Assembly: GCA_020881915.1 (NCBI GenBank) | Contig: JAJFPB010000004.1 | Span: forward strand, 5,022,001 to 5,086,000 | Direction of reading: 5' to 3' | DNA: 64,000 nt | DNA from: Paramyrothecium sp. XJ0827 | Lineage: Eukaryota; Ascomycota; Sordariomycetes; Hypocreales; Stachybotryaceae | In this document: piece by piece, positions 23,183 to 33,471 of the stretch | Numbering within the stretch: the stretch's first letter is position 1 | Layout of the letters: every line of letters starts with the position of its first letter | The notes under the pieces: generated by a model | Database searches by the model: none | What the model was told of the DNA's origin: nothing | The model's input: the letters and a program-made list of their open reading frames with translations, nothing else | Translations under genes and position numbers: made by a program

Positions 23183-24277
23183 ATGCGTTCCCAGCCTGCC
23201 ATTCCGGCGATCCTGCTCGCTCTAGCCAGCAATGTAGTAGCAAAGGATGCATCACCGAAAGACATCGTCTACACCTACAGCACAGCTACAATCACAGAAT
23301 GCTATTCTCAAACAAAAGGACATAAGTCCTCAGCCCCTACACATCACGCGAAGCCTACGATCAAGAAACCAGTGGATGTCGGAAACCCTGTGACCGTTCA
23401 GGTTCAAGCGCCAGACTGTCACTCATGCGGCTGCGACACTTGCAAGTACGTTCATACATACACAACTGCATACGATGCTTTATGTCCAACTGGCATCACC
23501 AAGCAAGTCTACGTTGTCGAGGAGACATACAGCGGCATTGCCTCCAAGCCCAGCATTCTCTCGACTGAGCTTCCCTGCGGCTTCACTCAGGAGGTTCAGA
23601 CATGCACCACGTGTGGCTCCGAGCCTATTACCGCAACAATAACATGCCCCATCACAGACGTGCCACACGCTACGGGTGTATGGGACTCTTCGGCAGAAAG
23701 CTATAAAGCCGAGGAAAACATTGCTCACCACGCCAACCCTGTAAAGCCCCCTTCAACTCACAACGAAGACAAGTCAGAAGCCGGCAACGGATCAGCCGGC
23801 ACAGAAAACCATCACATAGGAGGCGAGCCCAAGGGTGGCTCTGGATCGGCTGACTCGGGGAGTGCCTCTCATAGCAATGAGTCGAAGGGTCCATCTGGAT
23901 CGGCTGACTCGGGGAGCGCCTCTCATGGCAATGAGTCGAAGGGCCCATCTGGCTCAACTGAATCGGGAAGCAGTCCCAAAGGAAATGAGTCAAAGGGTAA
24001 CCCTGGATCGGCTGGTTCGAACAGCGGTTCTCAGGGCGGTGGTTCGAGTTCGGGGTCGATTCCAGAGGCAGGTCCTAAGTCGCAATTAAGTTCCAATCAA
24101 AGCCGTAAGTCCGCCGACGCTCCGCTTTTGCAACGTTCTTTCCAGAAAACTAACGTCTACAAAGTGCCAGGGCCAACCAAAGCATATACTGTCAGCTCGG
24201 CTACTCGAGGCATTCAATTATTGACTACCATGGGCCTGGTCATTTCGGGTTCGTTTGTATTATCGTACTTCATTTAG
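23183..24277 (+). CDS. GPI-anchored cell wall protein with Ser/Gly-rich tandem repeats
   Basis: Single exon, 364 aa. A signal peptide (1-20, ending NVVAK) leads a Cys-rich domain with CHSCGCDTC, TTAYDALCPTG and a TCTTCG motif. Residues about 220-285 are a Ser/Gly-rich region built from 18-residue repeats (GSADSGSASH..NESKG), rich in O-glycosylation sites. The C-terminus ends in a hydrophobic stretch (LLTTMGLVISGSFVLSYFI) preceded by small residues, as needed for GPI attachment. Such proteins are covalently linked to beta-glucan at the cell surface and often act in adhesion. The ligand is unknown. Repeat number probably varies between strains. Confidence 0.8.
   Translation: MRSQPAIPAILLALASNVVAKDASPKDIVYTYSTATITECYSQTKGHKSSAPTHHAKPTIKKPVDVGNPVTVQVQAPDCHSCGCDTCKYVHTYTTAYDALCPTGITKQVYVVEETYSGIASKPSILSTELPCGFTQEVQTCTTCGSEPITATITCPITDVPHATGVWDSSAESYKAEENIAHHANPVKPPSTHNEDKSEAGNGSAGTENHHIGGEPKGGSGSADSGSASHSNESKGPSGSADSGSASHGNESKGPSGSTESGSSPKGNESKGNPGSAGSNSGSQGGGSSSGSIPEAGPKSQLSSNQSRKSADAPLLQRSFQKTNVYKVPGPTKAYTVSSATRGIQLLTTMGLVISGSFVLSYFI
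23843..24035 (+). repeat. 54-bp minisatellite in the GPI protein gene
   Basis: Units at 23843-23896, 23897-23950 and 23951-24004, with a partial fourth to about 24035. The first two are nearly identical; the third is diverged. The length is a multiple of three, so gains and losses keep the frame. Confidence 0.85.
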
Positions 24278-24996
24278 TATTTAAGCCTTTAGATATTGCT
24301 CATCTCAGAAGTACCATGATTATACTAAAGAGATCTGGAGGCGTTCTCCGCCAATCTACTTTTGCCCTCTGGGCGCCAACACTATTCAAGAACGTGAGTA
24401 CAGGATTCCTAGAAGTTCCACCGAGCATTCCTGCCTCCACCATGAGGAATGAGCGCCGAAACTCCGCCTGTCGGGCGGATTTGGCAGGATACATGCAAAG
24501 GCTCTCGTCGATGCAAACCAACGCAGTGGTTTCCCTGTCAAAAATTGAACTACTTCAACCCGAAAAACACACCCAAGAAGGAACAGGCTGCAAAGCTTCC
24601 AGTCACAAGTGAATCGCAGAATTGCAGAAGTTGCTACCCTGATTGTCCGACTTTGGTGTAGCGTCGGTGTTCTTGGTGGACGTTACGAAACAGCTAGACA
24701 TACATCACTCCATCGGCTCACAGTATAGAAGTCCCCAAGTTTGCAAACTAGGCGAGTACGCGTGGCTTTAGCAACAGTGGCAATGACGGTTCTCTTATCC
24801 TCTGGACCCAGGAGGGGGGGCTGGAATCATACAGGGGAATCGCTGGTATGATTAACCGGATGCAGATGCGAGGGGAAAACAGCACGCTCCACTATTTCGT
24901 AGTCCGAAGAGATAGCCAATTTAGAAGCATCATTATGCGTCAAACATTTGCCTATTGGTTTTTTATTTATCTTGAATAACCTTGGTCCAGTATGGG
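24278..24996. other. Intergenic, gene-free
   Basis: Convergent 3' region between the GPI protein and the alpha/beta hydrolase. Overlapping short frames at 24316-24661 lack any family feature. Confidence 0.45.
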
Positions 24997-25845
24997 TTAC
25001 AACAAAAAGTTGTGCTGTTGCAACCACGCTTCACATAAGGATGGCCACTTTGACACCGGCAGGCCAGGAGTGTCCAACGCGAAGCCATGCGGCGCATCAG
25101 CAAACACGTGCAGTTCGACAGAGCCCTTCGCTTTCGTCAAACCCTCGGCGAGACGATAAGCGTTGACGACGGGTACAACCGGGTCATTGTTTGAGTAAAC
25201 AATGAAGGTGGGCGGCGCTGGCGAGGTGATTTGGACGTCCGGCTGCACCACGTCGTAAAGCTCCTGCTTCTCGGCTGGAGGTAGCGGTGGCTTGTTCTCA
25301 ACAATGGTCCGTCCTTTGGCGTTCGTCGAGATGGGACCGTATCCGAGGATGGCAAACTCGACCGGCGGAATGCTGGGCTGCTGCGACTTCCACGCGTCGG
25401 GATAGTCCGCCAATAGGGCTGCGCCTAGATGTCCACCTGAGGACAGCCCGCAGATGCTCAGACCCTTTTGCGTGTGCCCGCTCGCTTCCATGATATGCAA
25501 CGCCCGTCTAGCATCATCCAGAGGTGCCTGAGGCGGGGACTCTGAGGTAGGGAATCGGTGAACCAGGACGAAGGCGTAGAAGCCCAGCGTGTTTAACCAT
25601 TTGGCGATCGCAACACCCTCACGTCCAACCATGAGCTGGACATAGCCGCCGCCTCCGAGTATCAAGATACCGCGCCCGTTGGGCTTCTCGGGCTTGTAGC
25701 CAAACAAGATCGGCCTGTTGACCTTGGTCACCACGATATTCTCAGGATTGTCGCCTTGAACTTCGGCGTCAAAGGCTCCCTCAAGTGAGCCCTCGTCCCA
25801 CAGGGACCAAGTTTGGTCGCTCTCCAATGCGCTAACAGCCGCCAT
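24997..25845 (-). CDS. Alpha/beta hydrolase, esterase type
   Basis: Single exon; I chose the ATG at 25845 (MAAVSAL, 282 aa) because the 48 codons upstream in frame look non-coding. The fold shows ILGGGGYV in place of the usual HGGG oxyanion motif, the nucleophile elbow GLSSGG (Ser135), the acid in SNNDPVVP and His in DAPHGFAL, in the order Ser-Asp-His. This matches the BD-FAE/acetyl-esterase-like group that cleaves small ester or peptide bonds. No signal peptide, so it is intracellular. The oxyanion loop lacks the His of HGGG. Substrate unknown. Confidence 0.8.
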   Translation of the reverse strand: MAAVSALESDQTWSLWDEGSLEGAFDAEVQGDNPENIVVTKVNRPILFGYKPEKPNGRGILILGGGGYVQLMVGREGVAIAKWLNTLGFYAFVLVHRFPTSESPPQAPLDDARRALHIMEASGHTQKGLSICGLSSGGHLGAALLADYPDAWKSQQPSIPPVEFAILGYGPISTNAKGRTIVENKPPLPPAEKQELYDVVQPDVQITSPAPPTFIVYSNNDPVVPVVNAYRLAEGLTKAKGSVELHVFADAPHGFALDTPGLPVSKWPSLCEAWLQQHNFLL

Positions 25846-26478
25846 AATTAGTGAGTGCAGTGTATGAGTTTGCAAGAACTCCGATTCTCCAGTGCGTGAA
25901 GATGTGGGACATTTCTGTCTCGCTTTAATGCTATACCGAGAACCCGGACGTAGCCGAGGTACAGGGTAGCGTCTCATACTGCTACCCACACGGAACCCTC
26001 ATCGACGCATCGGTTAGGGTTGACATTGAAAAGAGGGAAAGAAAAGCATTGTATGGCTATCGACAATTCTTTTCTGTCAAAAGAATTGAGAAGATAAAAT
26101 TCGAAGCATGCATTACGTGTGTGAAGGGAAATATGGAACCCGTACTTGTCCCGTGGCTAAGGCACCAAGGTATGTTTGCGTAGCCACGCGGCTAATGCAA
26201 CAAAAGTATGCAAATGAGCAGCCAATACATCTATATCTAAGTGTATGTTCAGTTGCACTTACTCTTGATAGTAACCGAAAGAAACTGGAATTTTTCATAT
26301 ATAGTTTTACTTGATGTAAATCTGCTATCAACGTCTAGAGTCACCGAAACGCAAAGGGAAGAAGTGACGGCCAGCTCGGCTAATTGCACAGCACTAGCTA
26401 GTTCTTTGGACCAACAAGTAGCTGAAATTGAATACATCAGTGACAAAGAGCCGTGCTCCCTCCTTTCTCTTACGGAAT
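25846..26478. other. Intergenic, gene-free
   Basis: Region between the hydrolase start and the stop of the second NmrA-like gene. A/T-rich around 26040-26340, with no supported frame. Confidence 0.45.
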
Positions 26479-27587
26479 TTATTCGCTCCAGGCCTTCTTC
26501 AGCATCTCCTCCACTGTCAGGGGCTTAATCTCCGGGAACTGGGCGTTCAGTGTCTTCGGGGGGCTGTAGTTAAACCTTCCCTGTTCCATCCACAACGCAA
26601 AAGTTGCAAGAAGAGGTTGCATGAACTGCTTCGGGAAGAACTGGTAAGCGGGAACGTGCCCAGGCAGCTCAGTAATTTCTCCTTTCTGCAACTTCTCAAC
26701 GCTGTCATACACCACTTCGAATTTGGCACCTGAGAAGTATAAGCGACCTTGTCAGTGTGACTGCATATTGGAGGTGCTTACCCGTGGCAGATTCCGCAAG
26801 GCGCGTGAATTCATTCCAAGTGACGCGGTCACCGACAATGTTGCTTACTCTGTCCCAAGCGTCTGCGTTGAGAAGCGCTGTCACGTACTTGGCAACATCG
26901 GAAGTGTGGGTGAAGATGACCGGTGTCTCACCACGCCCCGGGGTGGCAGCCTTTCGATGAGGGATGTCCAGAATCAAAGTGACGGGCTGCATGTACGACT
27001 TGACCTTGGGAAAGCCCCAATAATCCAAGAAATAGCCGTTGTGAACAACGGTCCACTCCAGGTTTGTCGTTTTCTCAAGCTGCGCACGAGCCTCGATTTT
27101 CACTGCGACAGTTGGAAGTTGGGAGATGTCCCTGGTCTATCGTTAACAATCTTTTGCGCACCCGAGCTACCCCTAGACATACTCTTCTCGGTGTGGTAAA
27201 CCCCAATCGCTTGAAACCATTCGCTTGGTACTCTTCGAAGAATCCGCTGCTTGAATAAGTGCGTTCTCTCCGATAGGAGGTCCACCTGGAGTGGGCATCA
27301 TGGTGAGAGCGGACACAACAGTGTGGACGTTGTTGTCCTCCAGAGTCTTCGTCAGGGATTCGATGTTGCCATAGTCTACAGCAACAATGGGAGCTCCGAG
27401 TTGTCGTTCAAGCTCTTGGTTGGCCTGGAGAGTGAATACATGGTCAGAGGAAGGCTCAACTCGAGAAATACAAACTATTCACCTTTCTGGACAATATGAC
27501 GACCTCGTGCTGGCCTGCGGCCTGAATGGCCTCAACCAAAGAACGGCCAACGTTGCCCGTGCCTCCAGCGACTGCGATGACAACCAT
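26479..27587 (-). CDS. NmrA-like / isoflavone-reductase-like protein
   Basis: Four exons on the minus strand: 27587-27483, 27424-27183, 27131-26782 and 26729-26479 (315 aa). The N-terminal GGTGNVG (8-14) is the dinucleotide loop. Family marks follow: VDYGNIESL, TVVSALTMMP, MVSSDWGLP, EKTTNLEWTVVHNGYFLDYWG and RVTWNEFTRLAE. The second intron uses a GTATGT donor and the third GTAAGC. It probably reduces a small aromatic or isoprenoid compound, or senses NADPH; the sequence does not decide. The start codon abuts a CAT-trinucleotide run. A Zn2Cys6 regulator diverges 0.5 kb upstream, so the pair may be co-regulated. Confidence 0.85.
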
Positions 27588-27606
27588 GATGATGATGATG
27601 ATGATG
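27585..27606. repeat. (ATG)n trinucleotide run at a start codon
   Basis: Seven repeats of the trinucleotide lie directly upstream of and into the start codon of the minus-strand NmrA-like gene (read as CAT/ATC on the coding strand). The coding strand therefore reads ATCATC..ATGG, with no extra in-frame ATG created. Confidence 0.8.
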
Positions 27607-28096
27607 AGAGTGGTTGGATAATTGAGTAATTTGTTGATTGAAAGGAAAAGTGCTGAGAGAGAAATTTCCATCGATCTGTGATACGCAACCATTAAATACT
27701 TGTCGGGCGGAAGGACTATAAGGTTCGATCAACTTATTCAGAACATCCACTCGGAAGCAAATTGTATCCGCGGGAGCAGGCTGCGTAATGGTAAGTCCAC
27801 TTCAATAGCATAAGCAAATGCTTGTTCACCACTACTACTAAACGAGGCTAGCACGCGCTGGTCTACTGTAGCCCAGCCAATGGTGTTGTGGCCTAACTTT
27901 TAGATTCGGATGCATTTTGCATCCGACTTTTTACCTAAAACGAAAACTCTCCTACGAACATTGGAAATCAGAGTGGAGGTGGAGCAGCCGGCAGCTGTTC
28001 CATGACTCGGCCAATCCTCTCTTCCATCCCTAGAAACGAGGTTTGTCCTGCGCAAAGGAAGCAGATTGCATCCCTCTATCATGAGGATTGTGCTCA
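27588..28096. promoter_or_regulatory. Divergent promoter between NmrA-like gene and Zn2Cys6 regulator
   Basis: About 0.5 kb shared upstream region, with no gene and no clearly spaced CGG pair that I can defend. Confidence 0.4.
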
Positions 28097-30294
28097 ATGG
28101 ACCAGACATCGAATTCCAGTGATGAGCCCCCTGCCCCGGTGCGTCCGAGGACGTTTCAGGTATGTCTAGACACTGGGAAGACACATAAATTGGGCAGCTA
28201 ATACGCCAGAGGCCTGCCAACGCTGCCGCGCGAAGAAGATTAAATGTGATGGAAAACTCCCGAAATGCGGCCCATGCATGATCTGGGGAGCCGAAACTGA
28301 ATGCAGTTATTCCGAAGTTCGAAAGACGCGTGGCGCTGGCAAGAGGTACGGTTGAGCTTGTGACGACATTACACTGTCTACTAACTTTGTCTCAGCCAGC
28401 AACGTCTTGACAGTCTGCAGCAGCGCCTTGCAGACGTTGAGTCGTTACTGCGTCGCTCCGAGTTGGCCCCTCAGGACCCGACTGAGGCTGTTGCTCCAAA
28501 TGCCAGCACTTCTGCCCCCGTTGGTTCTTCATACACCTCGCTACAAGTACCTGGAGATGGCGCTGCAAACACAAGCGGCCGCACTATAGGACCTGCGGCA
28601 ATGAACTTCAAAAGAGTCGCTGATCTCGGTACCACGCGGGGAGTTCAAGTGCCCGTTTTTGTTCGGGCCCGCGCAAACGACTATCTTGATGAGAAAAACA
28701 CTACACGCGCGGGGGCCGAGCATATCAACATAATCAGCGTCTGTATTGATTTTATGTTTGACGAGATACCTCTCTTCGATATCGAATGGCTCAAAAACCA
28801 AGTCCAACAACCGGATATGCTGGAGAAGCAAGAAGATGGCTCTTGGTGTGCGTGTCTGAACGCCATCATGGGTTTAGCCATGCGACTCAAAGCTGTCAAT
28901 TCTTCATTTGACGAGATTTCTGTCTTCTCGTGGAGTGTGTTCAGAGAGGCCCATGCCGCTTTGCCAGACATTATTGCCGCTACCGGTACTGAAACCGCGC
29001 TTCGAGCGCTGTTGGCAATGATAATGTTCTTACGAACAACTGCGAATTCTCGGCTAACGAGTATATTGCTGTCGATGGCCGTCAGGATGTGTCAAATTCT
29101 CAAGCGTGATGTTTTTTTTTCACAGACCCCAAATGAGGCTACCGTCGAAACTCTGCAGAGGCTGTGTTGGATCACTTGGATTCTGGACTCTGAACGTAGC
29201 TTGAACCAAGGGCTCCCCGCGACTAGTGCCTCAGAAATGAGTGACTTGATCGATTGCCATGATGGCCGGTTACGCATCGGATTCCAGGATGGAACGTTCT
29301 CTTCACGGTTGTTCTCTGCTCGTGCTGAGCTTGCCGTCATACAAAGCAGCATCAGTCCAATTGCCGAGCAGAACAAGCGCCCAGGGAGTTTCGAAGTGGA
29401 CATGGTTGACACAGTCACGACACTTGACTACTCTTTGAAAACCTGGCTGTCCAACTTGCCGGCCGACCTCAAAGTTGACAGTGGACTCGGATCGCCTGCT
29501 CCAACCGGCAGAATCAGACTCCAGATGGCTTATAACAATTCCCTCTCTATCGTGCACTGGCCAGCTTTGCGCCACTGTCTCGAAAGTCGCCTTGCTGAAA
29601 CACAGGACGACGTTGCGGGCATTGTCGTACCACCAGCTTTCACCGAATCTTTAACGCAGAGCAGGATGGCGGCACGCTCTACGATCAGACTTTTTTTTCT
29701 TCTGGAAATCTTGCCACTTGCCGAACTATGGTAGGCCACCCCGTCTCTGCACTAGGTGTTGAAGGCGACCGCTAATCACTAAGTCCAAAGGCCACTGTTG
29801 TGCTATGGTCTGTCGGCCAGCATCACCCTCCTGGCGTGCGTTATCCATGAGCCCAATGGCCCCGAAGCCAGGTTTGACAGAAAGGCCATGGAACGCCTAA
29901 TTCAATACATCAAGATGATGATAGAACGTGAGGAGTGCAACCTGCAGCTTCTCCTGGAAGGCTGCAAACGATTAGTAGGGGCCGTCGACACAGCAGTTGG
30001 CGAGGCCCAACAAGATATCGGTACGGGTCATGTACATCGGGTCAGTGGGAAACCATTGTTGGGCGGAAAAACCAAGGTATGATTTCTGACAATTCTCAAA
30101 TCTGAGTCTTCTAACCTTTCAAGTTCATTACTGCCATATTTTGTACATTTACTCATCCTACACGCATCGCCCAAGGTTTGATGGGAAATTTGGACAACGA
30201 GGTCTGTAGTCGCTTCCTAGATGCTCTAGGATTGCCAGGTAATGGCGGTGGATACGGGGCCTTCGTCCCAGAAAGCATGAAGTCAGACCCGTAA
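28097..30294 (+). CDS. Zn2Cys6 transcription factor
   Basis: Five exons: 28097-28159, 28212-28345, 28396-29730, 29791-30076 and 30124-30294 (662 aa). The DNA-binding domain starts at about residue 23 with CQRCRAKKIKC, then CGPC and a last Cys in ETEC, the full CX2CX6CX6CX2CX8C pattern. A dimerisation coil follows (QRLDSLQQRLADVESLL), then the Fungal_trans region (WSVFREAHAALP, LQRLCWITWILDSERSLNQGLP). Intron 1 must end at 28211 (AGAG) to keep the finger in frame. The last short exon (FITAIFCTFTHPTRIAQGLMGNL) extends beyond a stop at 30080-30082 through a 47-nt intron with a CTAAC branch. Probable local regulator of the divergent NmrA-like gene. Confidence 0.88.
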
Positions 30295-31522
30295 TATTGG
30301 CTATTCTCGGACTTGGACGCCGAAGTAGAGCGGAGACTTGGGCATTGTAATCCTCTATCGGCTTCCATGCGCCATCGTCTACCAGAACTGTAACGGCCAG
30401 GCTATAGATCTACCCAAATATACAGAGGATTAGCTTACTACGTATTCTCTATTCAAAGAATTGCTGACCCTACGCATGCGGGTGAACGAGATCTAGATCT
30501 GCTAGTACAGAGATTAGCACACAAACAGGTGCCAGCTAGTCTAGTGCTGACAGCAATAATTAGAAGCTCGTTAGCGGCACGCGGCTTCATATGTTCCGCA
30601 TAAAGGTGATGTAATCATCTCCTAATGTAATTACAGTGGTAGGTTCCATTCATGCCGCTGACACATTCCACGACATACATCGCAGTACTGCCTGTGTTTG
30701 TGCTAAGATATCCAGCACGGCAATTGATGTTCTGGTTTGCAAGGCTTCGCAGATAGCGCGGATATTATTGCGCCTGGATCCGCGGCAGCGGCTCCTTTCT
30801 GGTTAGTATAGTAGAATTGATCCGCGAATGAAGGCTCTTTATAATGAACCTAAATGTAGGTTATGTGTCTGTTATACCCAGCTGATTAGACATAGCACTG
30901 AACAGCGCACAGAGGGTACTTGTTATTGCTAGGGCTCAGCATCGAGCAGAAGTAAGGTGGCGAAACTGCATAAGTTGGCGGTATTCAGCGTAGAAACATA
31001 ACAAGTTTGACAGCTGTGAGCCTTGGGTTCTATGATTTCTGCTGTAATCTGTATGGACTGGTTGTACCCGAAGGCTCATCGCCAAACGTTGGAAAGTTCT
31101 GATAAACATGAGAATGTCTGCCGAGGGTGCCGAAGTAGTTACTGTCAATATTTATAATAGGAGTGGTTATATAGACAACTCAGTTTAGATTCAATTGCTC
31201 GCTTGGACTGATAAATATGTAGCCGCTCAACCCCCTACCTGAGTATCTAGAACGCCGGCAATTTGAAATCGCAAGTTCTTCGTGTGGACAATGGAAACTG
31301 AATAATAAATACCAGATAAGTATAAACTACCCACCTCGTGAATGTTTTATCCTTCTGATACATTCAGGACACTGAGTCGCTGCACCGATCCACGTAATAC
31401 TCTGAATCACTGCAATGATCCACCTGCTATTTAAACTCCGCAGAGTAGGCCGTACTTTCACCCACCTCGCTTCTCGACACAGGAAAATTGGAATTCCAGT
31501 TTTCAACCAAAAATCTCTCAAC
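30295..31522. other. A/T-rich gene-free region
   Basis: 1.2 kb without a coding frame on either strand. Frequent TA-rich words and scattered stops suggest old non-coding or decayed sequence, but I found no repeat ends or transposase remnant that would prove a mobile element. Confidence 0.4.
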
Positions 31523-31968
31523 ATGAAATTCTTCGCCGCTGCAGTTGCCCTTCTCGCACCGCTCGCGGGAGCTTGGGAGATGATGATTTATGACAGGGCA
31601 TGTAACGACAAGGATGTAGAGTATGTGAGTATGGTGTTGGTGCAAAAACCATGGTTTTGATGAGTGTTCTAAGTAATGTCATCTAGTATGCTTTGGCTGG
31701 CGAAGGAGAGTTTGAAATCACGCCATGGCATGGCCCACCATGGAATGGCGACGTCGAGCGGTGCGATTATTTCTTCGACGGCGGTCACGCAGGCCCTTTC
31801 GCTTGCAACGGCCCAAACCCTTACTTCGTCGCTCGCTATGCCCGCATCCAAAAGGGAGGGTGTAATGCAGTCTATGATGAGGCGCAGTTGCAAATAGTCC
31901 CCAACACTTGTATGAAAATCGATCTTGAGTCGTGGGGAACTGTACGGGGCGTTCATTGCAAGGACTGA
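31523..31968 (+). CDS. Small secreted cysteine-rich protein
   Basis: Exons 31523-31624 and 31687-31968 give 127 aa. Residues 1-17 (ending LAGA) are a clear signal peptide. The mature part has six cysteines (27, 60, 74, 93, 109, 125), enough for three disulfides, and is rich in aromatic and acidic residues (EITPWHGPPWNGD). I do not recognise a family. Size, secretion signal and even Cys number resemble effector candidates or secreted antimicrobial-type proteins. The flanking sequence is gene-poor and A/T-rich, a setting often seen for such genes. Confidence 0.7.
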
Positions 31969-32475
31969 AGTCGAGGCTCATTGCTGTAGAACGCATCTTC
32001 CGCGAACAGTGAGGCTGGCTCTCCGGATTCAGAACCCGTGAGGACATTTCTCTCGTTTGCTTCACATGCGTTTAGGATTTTGTAGTGGTGTGAATGTGCC
32101 AATACTAGTTAGGACTTCGCGGGTTATTAGACCTGGAAAGGAAACAATTGCTATCTTGGGTCTTTTACGCATCCTGCCAGAATCTACGTTATTTTCGATG
32201 AGAGAGAGTAGAAATAAGAGCCTTTAGTGTCTTGGACGTGCAATAAACGGGGTTCAGGTGCATCAAGATTATGCTGTTGCCTGTTTGAAGTCAACTTACT
32301 TCGTATATGTCGGAGTAACAGCATTAAGTATCTTGCAACCCGAGGACCCGTAGGTTTCAGGGGATAATTAAGTCGAAATAGAATCATTGAACGTCCAGCA
32401 GTCTCAATGGTATTGCTGTCAATGCAGGTCTGTCACGCTCGTATTTTGGCTAGCGGTCCTTTCTAATTCGTCTTT
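31969..32475. other. Intergenic, gene-free
   Basis: Convergent 3' region between the small secreted protein and the epoxide hydrolase. Confidence 0.4.
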
Positions 32476-33471
32476 TCACAAAGCAAACGTCCGACCTTCA
32501 AGCCATCCCAGGATATCCTTGCCAAATACTTCTGGTATCGCCAGCAAGTTCCAGTGGCCTCCCTCTCGGGTCACACTCTCGACATCGGTCAGGAGGCCAG
32601 CATCGATGCTTGGCTGTAGTACTGCAGGTCGGCAAACAAAATCGTGCTCACAGCCCCAGAAGAACGCTGGCACCGTGACCCTCTTTCCCTCGTCGGGAAC
32701 CAGCTTGTCGGCTACATTCTGCACATTGTCAAATGCCTTGTACCAACAGCTGGGTGCGTCAAAGGCCCCCGGCGTGGCGAAACGATCGTAAAAGTCAGCC
32801 CTGTGCTCACCCTGGGCGTAGGGCAAAAGAGGTTGAGTGCGTCCTTCGGTGATGTATTTACGCATTCCACCAGGTGAGCACCAGTTCTCCAGCCAAGTGA
32901 CCGGGTCACCGTGGGCCACAGTGTAAACCGACTCGATGTTCTTGGTCATAATGGGCGTGGCATCGTCGGCACAGAAGAAGTGCCAGTACTCATAAATCCC
33001 ATGGCCATAAGCTTCTTTGGTGACTTTGTTGACTGTGTCGAGGTTGAACGTCCCAGCCGGCGGGAAGTATGCGACATTAACCATGACAAGGCCCGACACA
33101 CGCGCGGGGTAGAAGTTGTAGAAGCGCTGAGCCATCACACTGCCCCAATCGTGGCCCAAAGAGATGACTTTGCCCAGCTTCTCAGCGTCAATGATTTCAA
33201 GCGCATCGGCCGTCATGTGCTGCCATGCATAGGCTTCAAGGTCCGTAGGCTTCGAGGTCCCGCCATAGCCCAGGCAGTCGATGGCGACAACGCCATACCC
33301 ATGAGGCACGAGGTAGTTGTTGATCAAGTCCGCCCAGAGCTTTGCGCTGTCGGGCCAGCCGTGAAACAGCAGCACGGTGGGCTTGGAAGCTTTGGCGGGG
33401 GACGTGTAGTAAGTGTACGTGAACCCCCTGGATACATTCAGGCTCTTGGCCGCGAGCTGGGAAAGATCCAT
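32476..33471 (-). CDS. Epoxide hydrolase (alpha/beta hydrolase)
   Basis: Single exon, 331 aa from MDLSQL; an ATG six codons upstream (MPVSQI) is the alternative. The oxyanion motif HGWPDS is at 37-42, the nucleophile Asp108 is in GHDWGS, and the base His306 is in GGHWNL, the Asp-acid-His order of soluble epoxide hydrolases. These enzymes open an epoxide to a vicinal diol by way of an ester intermediate. Cap-domain tyrosines occur (ATPGAFDAPSCWYKAF region). No targeting signal, so cytosolic. Neighbours do not suggest a specific pathway; detoxification or secondary metabolism are both possible. Confidence 0.88.
   Translation of the reverse strand: MDLSQLAAKSLNVSRGFTYTYYTSPAKASKPTVLLFHGWPDSAKLWADLINNYLVPHGYGVVAIDCLGYGGTSKPTDLEAYAWQHMTADALEIIDAEKLGKVISLGHDWGSVMAQRFYNFYPARVSGLVMVNVAYFPPAGTFNLDTVNKVTKEAYGHGIYEYWHFFCADDATPIMTKNIESVYTVAHGDPVTWLENWCSPGGMRKYITEGRTQPLLPYAQGEHRADFYDRFATPGAFDAPSCWYKAFDNVQNVADKLVPDEGKRVTVPAFFWGCEHDFVCRPAVLQPSIDAGLLTDVESVTREGGHWNLLAIPEVFGKDILGWLEGRTFAL

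Noticed and set aside
24316..24661. Two overlapping short frames after the GPI gene
   Set aside because: No signal peptide, family motif or splice pattern; likely chance.
30295..31522. Possible decayed transposon
   Set aside because: A/T-rich and gene-free, but no terminal repeats, target duplication or transposase-like frame could be shown.
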